Under the pieces are notes generated by a model that was given only the letters and a program-made list of their open reading frames with translations, was not told the DNA's origin and did not search any database. The position numbers and the translations under genes were made by a program. Positions 17,514 to 27,900 of a stretch of DNA of 64,000 bases are shown piece after piece. Within the stretch, counting starts at the first letter, position 1. Every line of letters begins with the position of its first letter. Source of the stretch: Aporhodopirellula rubra (GTDB lineage: Bacteria; Planctomycetota; Planctomycetia; Pirellulales; Pirellulaceae). The stretch is taken from contig NZ_JACHXU010000022.1 in the NCBI RefSeq assembly GCF_014192335.1, positions 62,001-126,000 of the forward strand. The letters run 5' to 3'.

Positions 17514-19004
17514 ATGAATCAGATCAAATCGGAACACTGTGCCACTCGTTTGCTCGCGGCGATATTCGCCCTCGCGCTGTTGAACCGTGCACCGGTTGCA
17601 CAAGCTCAAGTAGAGCGCCAATCGCGTCCGAACATCATTTTTGTGTTGACGGACGACCAGGGCTACGGCGATCTCGGCTGCCATGGGCATCCATTTCTGC
17701 AAACGCCCAACCTCGACAAACTGTACGAGCAAAGCACACGGTTCACCGATTTTCACGCCAGCCCCACTTGTGCGCCTACGCGGTCGGCGTTGATGTCGGG
17801 GAAGGCGCCGTTCAAGAACGGTGTCACCCACACCATTTTAGAACGAGACCGGATGGCACTCAGCTCGACGACGATTGCGGAAGTGCTGCGTTCGGCGGGC
17901 TACACGACGGGCATCTTTGGAAAGTGGCACTTAGGTGACGAAGATCCTTACCAGCCACAGAACCGTGGGTTTGACAAAACGTTCATTCACGGTGCGGGCG
18001 GGATCGGGCAAAACTTTGCCGGTTCCCAAAGCGACGCTCCCGGCACCAGCTATTTCAACCCAATCATCAAACAAGACAATCGCTTCGTTCAAACACAAGG
18101 CTATTGCACGGACGTGTTTTTTCAGGAGGCATTGGGTTGGATGAAGGAGCAGAAAGACGGCGAAAAACCGTTCTTCGCGTACTTGGCCACCAACGCGCCG
18201 CACGCTCCTCGCAAGGTTGATGCGAAATACTCTGATCTCTACAAAGACAAATGCAACGCAAACGCGGCAGCCTTCTTTGGAATGGTCACCAATATCGATG
18301 AAAACATGGGCGTTCTCATGGAGAAACTCGATCAATGGCAGATCGCCAACAACACGCTTTTGATTTTCATGACCGACAACGGTTCCGCCGAAGGCAGTTT
18401 CAATTGCGGCATGAAAGGCAAGAAGGGTTCACCGCATGAGGGCGGTTCTCGCGTTCCGCTGTTCATGCGAATGCCGGGAACCACGACGGCCGGTGTCGAT
18501 ATTGATCGTCTCACGCGGCACTACGACCTATTTCCAACACTCGCCGAAATTGCGGGAGCGTCGGTGCCTAAGGATGTGGAGCTAGACGGGCGTAGCTTGC
18601 TACCATTGCTCAAGGATACAAACGCATCGTGGCCAGATCGTAATCTCGTCTTCCACGGCGGTCGTTGGAACAAAGCGGGTGCACCGAGACGTTGGGGCCA
18701 AGGAGAAACGGGGCCCGAGTCGGGGAAATACGTCAATTTCGCCGTCCGCAATGAGCGTTGGCGTTTAGTGGGTTCGGAGTTGTATGACATCGAAAACGAT
18801 CCCGGTGAGACAACCGACGTCGCGAAAACACATCCGGAAGTCGCGTCGAAAATGCTGGACGTTTTCAACGCATGGTGGGACGAAGTGCGCCCCATGATGG
18901 TCAACGAAGATGCTCCGTTGGACGTCGAGAAACCCTTTCAAACTCAATTCAACAAACAAAAAGAGAGCGACGGCATCCCGGATTGGGTCGCCCCAGTCTT
19001 GTAG
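17514..19004 (+). CDS. Secreted S1-type sulfatase (arylsulfatase A-like)
   Basis: The 496-residue product has a signal peptide (cleavage near AQAQ, residue about 32). The sulfatase N-terminal motif NIIFVLTDDQGYGDLG supplies metal ligands Asp47 and Asp48. The formylglycine signature is CAPTRSALMSG, with Cys86, Pro88 and Arg90. Further family motifs are TGIFGKWHLGD, a FMTDNGS segment that completes the calcium site, and a C-terminal region naming weight and size of the ligand pocket (LFPTLAEIAGA). Cys86 must be oxidised to formylglycine by an enzyme that is not in the window. It would remove sulfate esters from a glycan in the periplasm or outside. The next sulfatase follows after 48 bases, in the same direction. 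Confidence 0.93.
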   Translation: MNQIKSEHCATRLLAAIFALALLNRAPVAQAQVERQSRPNIIFVLTDDQGYGDLGCHGHPFLQTPNLDKLYEQSTRFTDFHASPTCAPTRSALMSGKAPFKNGVTHTILERDRMALSSTTIAEVLRSAGYTTGIFGKWHLGDEDPYQPQNRGFDKTFIHGAGGIGQNFAGSQSDAPGTSYFNPIIKQDNRFVQTQGYCTDVFFQEALGWMKEQKDGEKPFFAYLATNAPHAPRKVDAKYSDLYKDKCNANAAAFFGMVTNIDENMGVLMEKLDQWQIANNTLLIFMTDNGSAEGSFNCGMKGKKGSPHEGGSRVPLFMRMPGTTTAGVDIDRLTRHYDLFPTLAEIAGASVPKDVELDGRSLLPLLKDTNASWPDRNLVFHGGRWNKAGAPRRWGQGETGPESGKYVNFAVRNERWRLVGSELYDIENDPGETTDVAKTHPEVASKMLDVFNAWWDEVRPMMVNEDAPLDVEKPFQTQFNKQKESDGIPDWVAPVL

Positions 19005-19052
19005 TTCGCGTCCTATCGAAGTCTCGCCCACACGTCGTCTCGGAGTTTTTAG

Positions 19053-20636
19053 ATGAAATCAAGTTTGTTTGTTGTAATGCTCGGTTTATGCGTGCTCATT
19101 CAGATTACGGCTGCTGTCCCGACCGGCGCCGCGAGTCCTGAGGATGCACGACCGAACATCGTCTTTTTGCTTGCCGACGATCAATCGACCTATTCGGTTG
19201 GCTGTTACGGTAACCCCGACGTGAAGACGCCCAACATGGATCAGTTGGCTCGCGACGGAGTTCTGTTTGACAATCATTACAACACGACTGCGATTTGTAT
19301 GGCGAGTCGTGCGAACATTTTCACCGGCATGTATGAGTACAAGACCGGCTGCAACTTCATGCACGGCGACATGCGGCAGGACGTATGGAATCAGAGTTAT
19401 CCGGTCGCGTTGCGCAAGGCGGGATATTTAACCGCTTTCGCCGGCAAATTTGGACTCGTCGTCGATGGCAAAGGACTGTGCGAGGAAGATTTTGATTTTT
19501 GGGGAGGTGCACCAGGGCAAACGAGCTTCGACACCGCCAAAAACAAGTCGATGAAGAAGTATGCGGAGGAGTTTCCGCACTCCACGTTGTCGTATGCGGC
19601 GTTCGCGACAGACGTAATTCACGAATCGGTGCAACGCGAACAGCCGTTTTGCCTTTCAATCAGTTTCAAGGCGCCTCACAAACCGGCGATTGCGGATCCT
19701 CGGTTTGAACACGTTTACGATGGGAAAACGTTTACCAAGCCAGCTAACTTTGGTCGCGAATACAGCGAACATCTGTCACCTCAGAGCAAGATGGGACGCC
19801 AGTACCCTCGCTTCCACGATTGGAAATACGACACCGATTATGACGGTGAAATGCGAAAGTACCATCAGCAGATCTACGGCATCGATGTGGCTCTCGGAAT
19901 GATTCGCGATACCTTGGCTGCCGAAGGCGTTGCCGACAACACGGTTGTGATATACACCAGCGACAACGGATACATTTGCGGATCGCACGGATATGGATCC
20001 AAGGTTTTACCCATGGAGGAATCAGCTCGCGTGCCAATGATCATGTACGACCCTCGCAGTCCGCTCAATGGGAAACAGATTCGTTGTCAAGCATTGACCG
20101 GCAACATCGACTTCTCCCCATCAATTCTCGAACTCGCGGGGCTAGCTCCAACAGAGAATGTCGACGGACTGAGTTTGTTGAGTCTCCTTCAGGATCCGAC
20201 CGATGGCGGACATGAGCAGTTGGCGTTCATCAACACTTGGGGGCCGCAGGCGACGACCAGCATGACCTGTTTGACCAAGCAGTTCAAATACACGTATTGG
20301 TGGTTCGGTGATAAGAATGTCAAACCGGTCGAAGAATTGTTCGACACCGAAAACGATCCGCTGGAACTGAACAACCTCGCTGCGAACCCTGAGTACAGCA
20401 ACGTGCTCGAGGCGATGAGAGGACGTTACGATCACGAGCTCGACCATTGGAAATCAGAGTCGGTCGACTACAACGACTATCAACGGTACGGAACGCTTTT
20501 TGACCGCACCATTGAGTTGAACGAGAAAGCCTCGCTGATGGGCAACAAACCACCGGAGAACAACGCAAGCCAGGCCAAGGACCCGAACCCGGCCAAAGAA
20601 AATCGAAGAGCACGCAGGAATTCTGCCAAGTCCTAA
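19053..20636 (+). CDS. Secreted S1-type sulfatase with CxAxR active-site variant
   Basis: The 527-residue product has a signal peptide and the start [19 protein letters not shown], with Asp42 and Asp43 as likely metal ligands. The formylglycine signature is [11 protein letters not shown] (Cys82, Ala84, Arg86), so the usual proline is alanine. CxAxR is a known alternative for formylglycine formation, so activity is still expected. [16 protein letters not shown] and a C-terminal [14 protein letters not shown] stretch are typical of planctomycete and Bacteroidetes choline-sulfatase/heparan-type S1 enzymes. The Lys/Asn-rich tail ([17 protein letters not shown]) is low complexity. It probably belongs to the same transcription unit as the sulfatase before it. 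Confidence 0.92.
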   Translation: MKSSLFVVMLGLCVLIQITAAVPTGAASPEDARPNIVFLLADDQSTYSVGCYGNPDVKTPNMDQLARDGVLFDNHYNTTAICMASRANIFTGMYEYKTGCNFMHGDMRQDVWNQSYPVALRKAGYLTAFAGKFGLVVDGKGLCEEDFDFWGGAPGQTSFDTAKNKSMKKYAEEFPHSTLSYAAFATDVIHESVQREQPFCLSISFKAPHKPAIADPRFEHVYDGKTFTKPANFGREYSEHLSPQSKMGRQYPRFHDWKYDTDYDGEMRKYHQQIYGIDVALGMIRDTLAAEGVADNTVVIYTSDNGYICGSHGYGSKVLPMEESARVPMIMYDPRSPLNGKQIRCQALTGNIDFSPSILELAGLAPTENVDGLSLLSLLQDPTDGGHEQLAFINTWGPQATTSMTCLTKQFKYTYWWFGDKNVKPVEELFDTENDPLELNNLAANPEYSNVLEAMRGRYDHELDHWKSESVDYNDYQRYGTLFDRTIELNEKASLMGNKPPENNASQAKDPNPAKENRRARRNSAKS

Positions 20637-20966
20637 TCGCCCATCGTTTCAATCGCTCCGTCTAAGACTACAGCGCGCAGATGCGGTTAAGCTCGGCAAA
20701 CGAGCTGTGAGTGCTCCCTTCGTTCCTCTGATTCACGCGTACGCGTGTGTCGGAGCCCAGTTTATCTCCTCTTTTGCGGGATAAACGACCGTGAATTTGC
20801 TGTCGCAGGCCGCGAGCGAATGGTGGGCAGACGCACCACAGCGAAGCGTGACGCAGTAATCCTGAACTTTCTTCTGTTTTCCGACTCCAGATTCTCACCC
20901 GCCTTCACGTTACCTTTACAGACACGTGAATTGAACGGTTTTTAAACGAGAGGAGAGGCGGAAACA
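20637..20966. other. Intergenic region with two hairpin/palindrome sites upstream of the sigma gene
   Basis: No gene is visible in these 330 bases. AGCTCG at 20690-20695 pairs with CGAGCT at 20701-20706 across a five-base loop, about 50 bases past the sulfatase stop, and could help end transcription, although no T-run follows. A perfect 14-bp palindrome, CACGCGTACGCGTG, lies at 20734-20747 and is a candidate binding site. AGGAG at 20951-20955 is a ribosome binding site for the next gene. Confidence 0.45.
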
Positions 20967-21488
20967 ATGGACTCACGACAACAGCAAGCTGAGTTCGTTC
21001 GTCTCCTGTCGGCGAATCACCGGCGAATCCAGTCCTTCATTTTGACGCTGTTGCCCGACCAGGATCTCGCTCAAGACGCGATGCAGAATACGTCCGTCGT
21101 CATGTGGCAGAAGTTTCAGCAATTCGAAGCGGGCACCGACTTCAGCGCATGGGCGTTTCGCATCGCACGTTATGAAGTGATGGCACTGACGCGAATTCGT
21201 GGAAAAGTGCGAATGATCTTCGACGAATCGCTCTGCGAGAGCATCGCCGATGACGTCGAGCGACACGGTACCAACGTGGACGTCCGAATGCAAATTCTGA
21301 ACGAGTGTCTTTCGATGTTGAGCGCGAAGGACAGCGAGTTGCTGACACGTCGTTACGAGGAAGGTGCCACGATCAAATCGGTCGCCGAGGCGGTCGGACG
21401 TCCTGTCGAAGGCATGTACAAGGCGATGTCTCGTATCCACCGTGCGTTGTTTGAATGCACACGTCGCAAATTGGCAACTTCGGAATGA
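20967..21488 (+). CDS. ECF sigma factor of the Rhodopirellula/Verrucomicrobium type
   Basis: The 173-residue product starts at an ATG with AGGAG twelve bases upstream. Region 2 reads FVRLLSANHRRIQSFILTLL, DLAQDAMQNTSVVMWQK and FSAWAFRIARYEVMALTR; region 4 is ECLSMLSAKDSELLTRRYEE with the helix-turn-helix TIKSVAEAVGRPVEGMYKAM. This matches the short sigma factors that planctomycetes and verrucomicrobia pair with FecR-domain membrane proteins. The next gene, 61 bases downstream, is exactly such a FecR protein. The sigma factor probably turns on part of the surrounding polysaccharide-degradation region. Confidence 0.93.
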   Translation: MDSRQQQAEFVRLLSANHRRIQSFILTLLPDQDLAQDAMQNTSVVMWQKFQQFEAGTDFSAWAFRIARYEVMALTRIRGKVRMIFDESLCESIADDVERHGTNVDVRMQILNECLSMLSAKDSELLTRRYEEGATIKSVAEAVGRPVEGMYKAMSRIHRALFECTRRKLATSE

Positions 21489-21549
21489 ACGCTCGCGAAA
21501 TGAATAACGTGGTGAATCAGCACGGTTCTAGCAAATTTTTGAGTATCAG

Positions 21550-23061
21550 ATGATGGATCAACAACGACGCACTGAGCTATACGAATTGTGTGAGGCGGTG
21601 CGGGAACAGACCGTGACCGACTCACAATGGACGCGATTGCAAGAACTCGTCGCTGATGATGAGAGTCGCGAGTTTTGCGTTGACTACATGATGATGGCCT
21701 CACACCTCGGCGAGGTGCTGGAGGGACATGACGCCACGTCCAAAGAATACACGAGCGCGGCCGGGCAGCAGACATTGGATGCCCTATTCCAGCGAGCAAA
21801 TGCAGGGCACGGAGAAACGATTGTTCGGTCGAAGCAACGCTCTTGGTCAACGGTTCTCGTCTACGCGACCGCAATGTCGCTCGTGTTGGCAGGATTCTGG
21901 TGGGGTGGTTTTTCTAGCCGCAGATCCGTTTCGAATGCCTTCGCAACCGTCACGAATTTGTCGCACTGCAAATGGGGAACGAGCACATTGCCGACCCATC
22001 CCGGTGCTCGTTTGACGGGAGGTGAACTGGAACTGCTCGAAGGTCTTGCCAAGATCGAACTGGACAACGGCGTGAAATTGTCGCTCGAAGGTCCGGTGTC
22101 ACTTCGACTGGTCTCACCGACGCAGTGCGAGGTCGCGACGGGATTGTTGTTGGCCGTGGTGCCAGGACCTGAAATCGGCTTCACGGTTCTCACCCCAACG
22201 AGTGAAGTCTTAGACCTGGGGACGGAATTTTCGGTGCGAGTCGAAGAGAGTGGTCGCACGGGAGTGCGTGTTTTGTCCGGTGAGGTGGATGTTACCAACC
22301 GGTCATCCGGAGCGTCGCAACGACTCATTGAGAATCAGATAGTCAGTGTCAACGCGACGCAACTCGATCGATCCGACGAAGCCATGGAAGTATCTATTTC
22401 CTCGCAAGATCCGCGGGTTGAACCGTTGCAAGAGTCCACGACCCGATTGATAACGACGGCCCAAGGTCGCGGGCAAGATGCATTTGTTTGGCGGGAACGT
22501 AGCAGTGGTTATGAGTCCGATCAGATGTTGTTGCTAAAGCACTGCGTATCGCATCGTCCCGAGTGGGATCGCAAGGTTTATGTTTCGTTCGACGTGAGCT
22601 CTGCCAAAGATCTCGAAATCAACTCTGCTGAACTGCGTTTCACCCTCGTCCCCAGTGAACTCGGGTACGTGACACGGCAAAAAAATGCGGTTTGTCGTGT
22701 TTATGGAATCATCGACGAGTCACTCGACGATTGGAACGAACTATCGATCAATTGGCGAAACGCCCCCGCGAATGCTTACGCGGCAGACGCGGTTGATCCA
22801 AACCTAACTCGCGCGCTGGGATCGTTTGTAATCCCACAAGGCGTTCAAACCGGATCCGTGGGACTGAAGAGCGATTCGATTCGCGAGTTCATCGAATCAG
22901 ACACCAACGGCGTCATCACGCTCATCATCGTTCGGCAGACCCGCGAAGACCACTGGGATGGTGGTGGGTTGGTACACGCATTCGCAAGTAAAGAACATCC
23001 CACCGCATTCCCTCCTGCCATTCGTTTGGTAGGTCGTCAATCGAGCTCAACGGCTGAGTAG
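21550..23061 (+). CDS. FecR-type anti-sigma fused to a CBM96/DNRLRE-like extracellular domain
   Basis: The 503-residue protein has a cytoplasmic anti-sigma-like part (residues 1-60, LYELCEAVREQTVTDSQWTRL... EFCVDYMMM). A membrane helix follows at about 101-120. The FecR domain covers about 155-265 (KIELDNGVKLSLEGPVSLR, VLDLGTEFSVRVEESG, VLSGEVDV). The C-terminal 190 residues (about 305-500) look like a CBM96/DNRLRE beta-sandwich: DRKVYVSFDVSS, NSAELRFTL, WNELSINWRNAP and IRLVG at the end. FecR proteins hold an ECF sigma factor inactive until a periplasmic signal arrives; here the outer part looks built to bind a glycan. With the sigma gene upstream and sulfatases on both sides, it is a candidate glycan sensor. 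Domain assignment is by motif reading. Confidence 0.82.
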   Translation: MMDQQRRTELYELCEAVREQTVTDSQWTRLQELVADDESREFCVDYMMMASHLGEVLEGHDATSKEYTSAAGQQTLDALFQRANAGHGETIVRSKQRSWSTVLVYATAMSLVLAGFWWGGFSSRRSVSNAFATVTNLSHCKWGTSTLPTHPGARLTGGELELLEGLAKIELDNGVKLSLEGPVSLRLVSPTQCEVATGLLLAVVPGPEIGFTVLTPTSEVLDLGTEFSVRVEESGRTGVRVLSGEVDVTNRSSGASQRLIENQIVSVNATQLDRSDEAMEVSISSQDPRVEPLQESTTRLITTAQGRGQDAFVWRERSSGYESDQMLLLKHCVSHRPEWDRKVYVSFDVSSAKDLEINSAELRFTLVPSELGYVTRQKNAVCRVYGIIDESLDDWNELSINWRNAPANAYAADAVDPNLTRALGSFVIPQGVQTGSVGLKSDSIREFIESDTNGVITLIIVRQTREDHWDGGGLVHAFASKEHPTAFPPAIRLVGRQSSSTAE

Positions 23062-23121
23062 CCATTGTTTTTTAGTGTTGTCTTTCTGTTTTTTGTCCCT
23101 TATTGGTATCGGAGTAATCCT

Positions 23122-24273
23122 ATGAAGCGAAGAGCGTTTACGTTAGTCGAGTTGTTGGTGGTGATCGCCATCATCGGCGTCCTGGTTGGCCTGCTGTTAC
23201 CCGCCGTTCAAGCGGCCCGAGAAGCGGCTCGTCGTATGTCATGCAGCAATAATTTCAAGCAGCTCGGGTTGGCAATGCACAACTATCATTCTGCTTACGA
23301 TCGCCTCCCGTCCAACGGAACGGGCACTGGTATCGAGTCCTCGGGACTCGTTAATCAGCGACGTCTCGGAGCGATGGCGGGCTTTCTGCCGTTTTTCGAA
23401 CAGCAGGCAATTTGGGAACAATTGTCGAATCCGCATCAACCGGAGGCGGGAGAAACGCCCGCTCAGCCGACTATTTTGACCGCCAACGGATCGTGGCCTG
23501 CCTTCGGCCCACGGGTTTGGGAAGATCTGGATATTTACGATCCTTGGCAAACCGAAATCCCAACGCTGCGTTGCCCCAGTGACCCGGGAACCTTACCGAC
23601 CGGTAACGGCATGACGAACTACGCGTTCTGCCATGGCGATGCGATTCTGCGGGTTGGTTACAACTCCACCAACGCGTTCTTAGACCGAGGTGCATTTCGA
23701 GGCATGTTCCGTCCGCAAGTCGCAGGACGTTTTCGTGACGTGCTCGACGGGTTGGCAAACACGGTCGCGATGGGTGAAATCGCAACCGATCTCGGCGATC
23801 GCCAAATCAACGGTTCAGTCGTCAACAAGTCTCATCTCGGAAACAGCGCCGCGTTAGGAACCAGCGGAAAACTCTGTCTCGACGTTGCCGATCCACAACG
23901 TCCACAGTTTGTCGATGATTCGGTGCCGTTGTGGAACACCGGTGGTGCATCTCGAGGTGCCCGGTGGTTCGATAGCTTCTTGATGATTAACGGTTTTACG
24001 ACCGTCCTGCCGCCCAACTCGCCTACCTGCCCGTTGGACTGGGGCGTGGCATGGCAATCAGGGATCTACAGTGCCGGCAGCCGGCACCAAGGCGGTGCTC
24101 ATATCTTAATGGCAGACGGCAGCGTCACGTTCATCACAGACTCAATCGAAGCGGGCAACACCGAGGCAGACAGCATCTCGAAGAACTACAACAACGTTGG
24201 GCAGCAAAGTCCGTACGGTGTTTGGGGGGCTCTCGGAACGCAAGCAGCCAAAGAGACCGTTTCTCTCCCATAG
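23122..24273 (+). CDS. DUF1559 pseudopilin-like exported protein
   Basis: The open frame begins at 23065, but the ATG at 23122 starts the typical prepilin-type N terminus RRAFTLVELLVVIAIIG, giving 383 residues. After it come LLPAVQAAREAARRMSC and NFKQLGLAMHNYHSAY, the hallmarks of the DUF1559 family that is massively expanded in planctomycetes. The C-terminal H-X9-DG motif reads HILMADGSVTF. The N-terminal helix is expected to be cleaved and methylated by a prepilin peptidase. The function of the family is unknown; its place directly after the sigma/FecR pair and before sulfatase genes is common in planctomycete polysaccharide regions and suggests a part in surface glycan binding or uptake. 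Confidence 0.93.
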   Translation: MKRRAFTLVELLVVIAIIGVLVGLLLPAVQAAREAARRMSCSNNFKQLGLAMHNYHSAYDRLPSNGTGTGIESSGLVNQRRLGAMAGFLPFFEQQAIWEQLSNPHQPEAGETPAQPTILTANGSWPAFGPRVWEDLDIYDPWQTEIPTLRCPSDPGTLPTGNGMTNYAFCHGDAILRVGYNSTNAFLDRGAFRGMFRPQVAGRFRDVLDGLANTVAMGEIATDLGDRQINGSVVNKSHLGNSAALGTSGKLCLDVADPQRPQFVDDSVPLWNTGGASRGARWFDSFLMINGFTTVLPPNSPTCPLDWGVAWQSGIYSAGSRHQGGAHILMADGSVTFITDSIEAGNTEADSISKNYNNVGQQSPYGVWGALGTQAAKETVSLP

Positions 24274-24522
24274 TTCCGCATCTGATACGAGTCGTTACGA
24301 ACGCCTCGATAGAAATGACCGCCGCCGGTACGCGCCCTCGTATCGGAGGCGAATGGATCGATTTCCGAATCGGATCATCGTTTCGACCGACTCAAATGGT
24401 CGGAATCCGGGTCGTGCATGGATTCTCCGATGCACCTCCGAACAAAAACATCTCTATCCCGACTGACGCAGCGAGTTCCTCACCAAAAAACTTCCTCCAC
24501 AAAACGCAAGCAGTTCCTGAAA

Positions 24523-24711
24523 ATGTTTAACCGAAATCGCACCATTACCATCATCGCCGGCTGTCTCGTGCTTTGCGTTCTGTCCGTCCACACGGGATGC
24601 TCGCGTGATACCACCGCTCGCAAGCTCGATACACCCGAAGGTGTTGATTGGGACGCCATTAAAGCTCAAAACGAATCTGATAACGCCGGCGCAGCGAAGG
24701 CGACCGAGTAA
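24523..24711 (+). CDS. Small lipoprotein following the DUF1559 gene
   Basis: From the ATG at 24523 the product is 62 residues: a short basic start (MFNRNRT), a hydrophobic stretch (IIAGCLVLCVLSV) and the lipobox HTGC with the cysteine at residue 26, then a 36-residue polar tail (PEGVDWDAIKAQNESDN). Small lipoproteins of this kind often follow DUF1559 genes in planctomycetes. It is probably co-transcribed with the DUF1559 gene 249 bases upstream. An open frame continues upstream to 24418, but it adds a Lys/Thr-rich stretch that would bury the signal, so the inner ATG is chosen. No function can be assigned. Confidence 0.65.
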   Translation: MFNRNRTITIIAGCLVLCVLSVHTGCSRDTTARKLDTPEGVDWDAIKAQNESDNAGAAKATE

Positions 24712-24760
24712 TCTCTACGACCTTTTAGAGTGTTTCAGCCAATGACGAAGGTTATCAATA

Positions 24761-24809
24761 GTAGCTACGTTCGCCAGAGCGTGATCCACCGTCGGGCGAC
24801 GGTGGCTAC
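24761..24809. repeat. REP-like inverted repeat
   Basis: CCACCGTC at 24786-24793 and GACGGTGG at 24798-24805 form a perfect eight-base-pair stem with a GGGC loop. An outer pair, GTAGCTAC (24761-24768) and GTGGCTAC (24802-24809), can form an alternative stem with one mismatch. A related-looking sequence lies at 58455-58500, so this may be one copy of a genome-wide intergenic family. Confidence 0.5.
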
Positions 24810-24901
24810 AACCAATAGGAAATGCTCTAACCCCACATCCCTCTGCCCCTCAATCGTTTGGACGGATCCCATTCCGATTAGCCCTCCAAAATCGCATCTC
24901 C

Positions 24902-27900
24902 ATGAAATACCTATCCCTCTCCATCATTCTCACCTGCCTGACGATGCTCTCAGTCGTCAAGGCAACTGTTGCAGTTGGCGAAAGTGACCGACCGAACATC
25001 GTGTTCATCTTGACCGACGACCATCGTGCGGACGGTTGGAGCGCAGCAGGAAATGAATTGTTGTCGACTCCGAATCTCGATCGAATCGCGAGTCGCGGAA
25101 CACGATTCGAAAACGCGTTTGTCACGCTGGCGATTTGTTCGCCTAGCCGTGCGGCCTGTTTGACGGGGCGTTACGGCAGCAAGAACGGCGTCACCGCGGT
25201 TGGAATCGTAACGATCAACGATGGCGCGGCGACCTTCGCTGACGCACTTCGTGATTCGGGTTACGCAACCGGCGTGACAGGGAAATGGCACCTGAAGACG
25301 AAGCCGGAACAATGCGGCTTCGAGTTCATTTCGACATGTTGGGCCAATGGACCTTGGTACGATCGCCAGTTCAATATTGATGGCGAATCCAAGAAGATGC
25401 CTGGGTTTGTCGATGATGTGACGGCGGCCGAATCGATTCGGTTTATGCAACGGTCCGTGGTGGACGAAAAGCCGTTCGCCCTCTGGATGTGCACGCAGGT
25501 TCCACACATGGACCACAAGCACACGTGGCCGGCGGAACAGAAGTATCTTGACGCTCACGACGCAGAAGCGATGCCGCTGCCGAAGACCTGGAATGATGAC
25601 TTGTCCGGGAAGCCGGAGTATCTCAAAACGTCTCGCAATCGAACCCAAGCGTTGCATTACGGATACGATTCGCCGGAGAAGATTCAGGGACACACTCGCG
25701 ATTACTACGCCAGTGTCGAACAAATGGACCGGGCGATCGGCCGCGTTCTCGATGAAATCGACCGACTCGGCGTGCAGGACGACACTTGGATCCTCTTCGT
25801 AGGCGACAACGGATGGCTGTTGGGTGAACACGGCATGACCAGCAAAGTGCTGCCGTACGAAGAATCGATGCATGTGCCGATGGCGATCGCGGGACCACGA
25901 ACCATGGCCAAGGTCAGCGATGCGTTGGTGCTGAACATCGATCTCACGGCAACGATTTATGAACTCGCGGGCTTGCCGGTTCCAAAATCGATGGACGGTA
26001 AGAGCCTTTTGCCGATTGTCGAGAACGACTCGCCGTCGGATTGGCGAACGAGCTTCCTGTACGAAGCCCCCACGCCTCAATTAGGCAGCCAGCCATTGTG
26101 GGCCGTCCGCGATGATCGATGGAAATATGTCGAAACGCATCCCGACGGTAGTGCCGACGGCGTGTTCAAGGAACTGTACGATTTGCAATCCGATGCAATC
26201 GAACAGACGAACCTCGCTGAGAATCCCGAATACAGCGAAAAGGTTCAGGCACTCTCCAAGCAATTGCAGCAACAACGTGCTGGGCTCGAATCGAACGCGG
26301 TTCAGTTGACTGCCCGGAATCGTATGAAAGCACCTTCGGAATCGGGCGACATTCGCACTGATATCCTTCTCAGCGGCGTTTACCCACACCTGACCACCTA
26401 TGGAATCTACAGTCAAAACGGCGGTCATTACAAATCAGGGCACAACGAATGTGGCATCGGTGCGATCGTTCCCTGGGCGGGCAAACTATGGATGGTCAAT
26501 TATGCACCGCATCAGCCCAAAGGTAGCGAGCACAAACTATTTTCGGTTGACCCGGATCTCACGCAACCGTTGACGATTCATCCCGAAAGCGTTGGCGGGA
26601 CGCCTGCCGGTCGAATGATCCATGAGGAGTCGAACCAGCTCCTGATTGCTCACCACTTGATCGATGCTGAAGGGAATGTTCGCACAATTTCGCCTAATGA
26701 CATGCCGATGAGAGTCACCGCGATCGCGCGACACCTGAAAGATCCTGAAAATATGGTTTACTACATCGATATGGAAGGATCCATCTGGGAAGCCAACGTT
26801 CATACACTCGCGGTGTCGCGGTTATTTAAAAAGCCAGTGCCGGGATGGCATGGAAAGGGTGGATACACCTCACAGGGTCGGCTCGTTGTATCGAACAACG
26901 GCGAGTTGCACGTGGGAGATTACGGGGATGTCTTGGTTGGCGGGAAAGCTCGCAACGAGGAAGAACGTGGCGTGCTGGCGGAGTACGACGGCGAGAACTG
27001 GAACATCGTCGAGCGCCGTCAATTCACGGAGGTCACCGGGCCACGCGGTATCACCGGTGGTAGCGATGGCGACGATCCGATTTGGACGATGGGATGGGAC
27101 CGTCGATCGGTACGTCTGAAGGTTCTCGACCAAGGTAAATGGCACACTTACCTGCTCCCCAAGGCCGCGTACTGCAACGACGCTCGCCATGGATGGTACA
27201 CGGAATGGCCGCGGATCCGCGAAATCACCGATGGCCGTTGGATGATGGACATGCACGGGATGTTCTACGAATTCCCTAAAACGTTTTCCTCTCAGAACTC
27301 GGCCGGCATCAAACCGATCGGCAGTCACCTCCGATACGTTCCAGACTTCTGCGAATGGAATGGCAAGCTCGTATTGGCGAGTGACGAGACCAGCATTCAG
27401 GGCAACCCTCTCGCCGGACAACCGCAGAGCAATTTATGGTTTGGCGAATTTGACGATCTGAAATCATGGGGCCCCGCGTCGGCCTACGGTGGTCCGTGGA
27501 TTGAGGACTCGGTAGCAGCGAATACTCCATCGGATCCGTTTCTCGTCTCCGGTTTCGATCGACGTGTTTTGCACTTGGCGGTCGGTAAATTGTCACCGGT
27601 CACTGCGCAAATTTTGCGTGCATCGGACGAGCAGACGATTCACGGGTTACCACCCGAACTCGCGAAACTCCCCCGCGTCTCGATTCCGCGCGGAAATTGG
27701 CGTGAGCCCGCACCGGGGTTCGAGTTCAACGTCGATATCGCTGTGAATGTTTATCTCGCAGTGGACAAACGAGGTGATCCAAAGCTGCCTTCGTCGTGGC
27801 GTCTCACCGATCTCGACGTGACCTGGGGCAGCAACCATGACGACCGAGTCTACGTGCGACAGTTCTCCGCTGGAACGGTTTCCATTCCCGCTAACGACAT

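Noticed and set aside
24950..26080. A 376-residue open frame antisense to the giant sulfatase
   Set aside because: It is a by-product of codon bias: Arg/His-rich, without domain motifs, and entirely inside the sulfatase gene.
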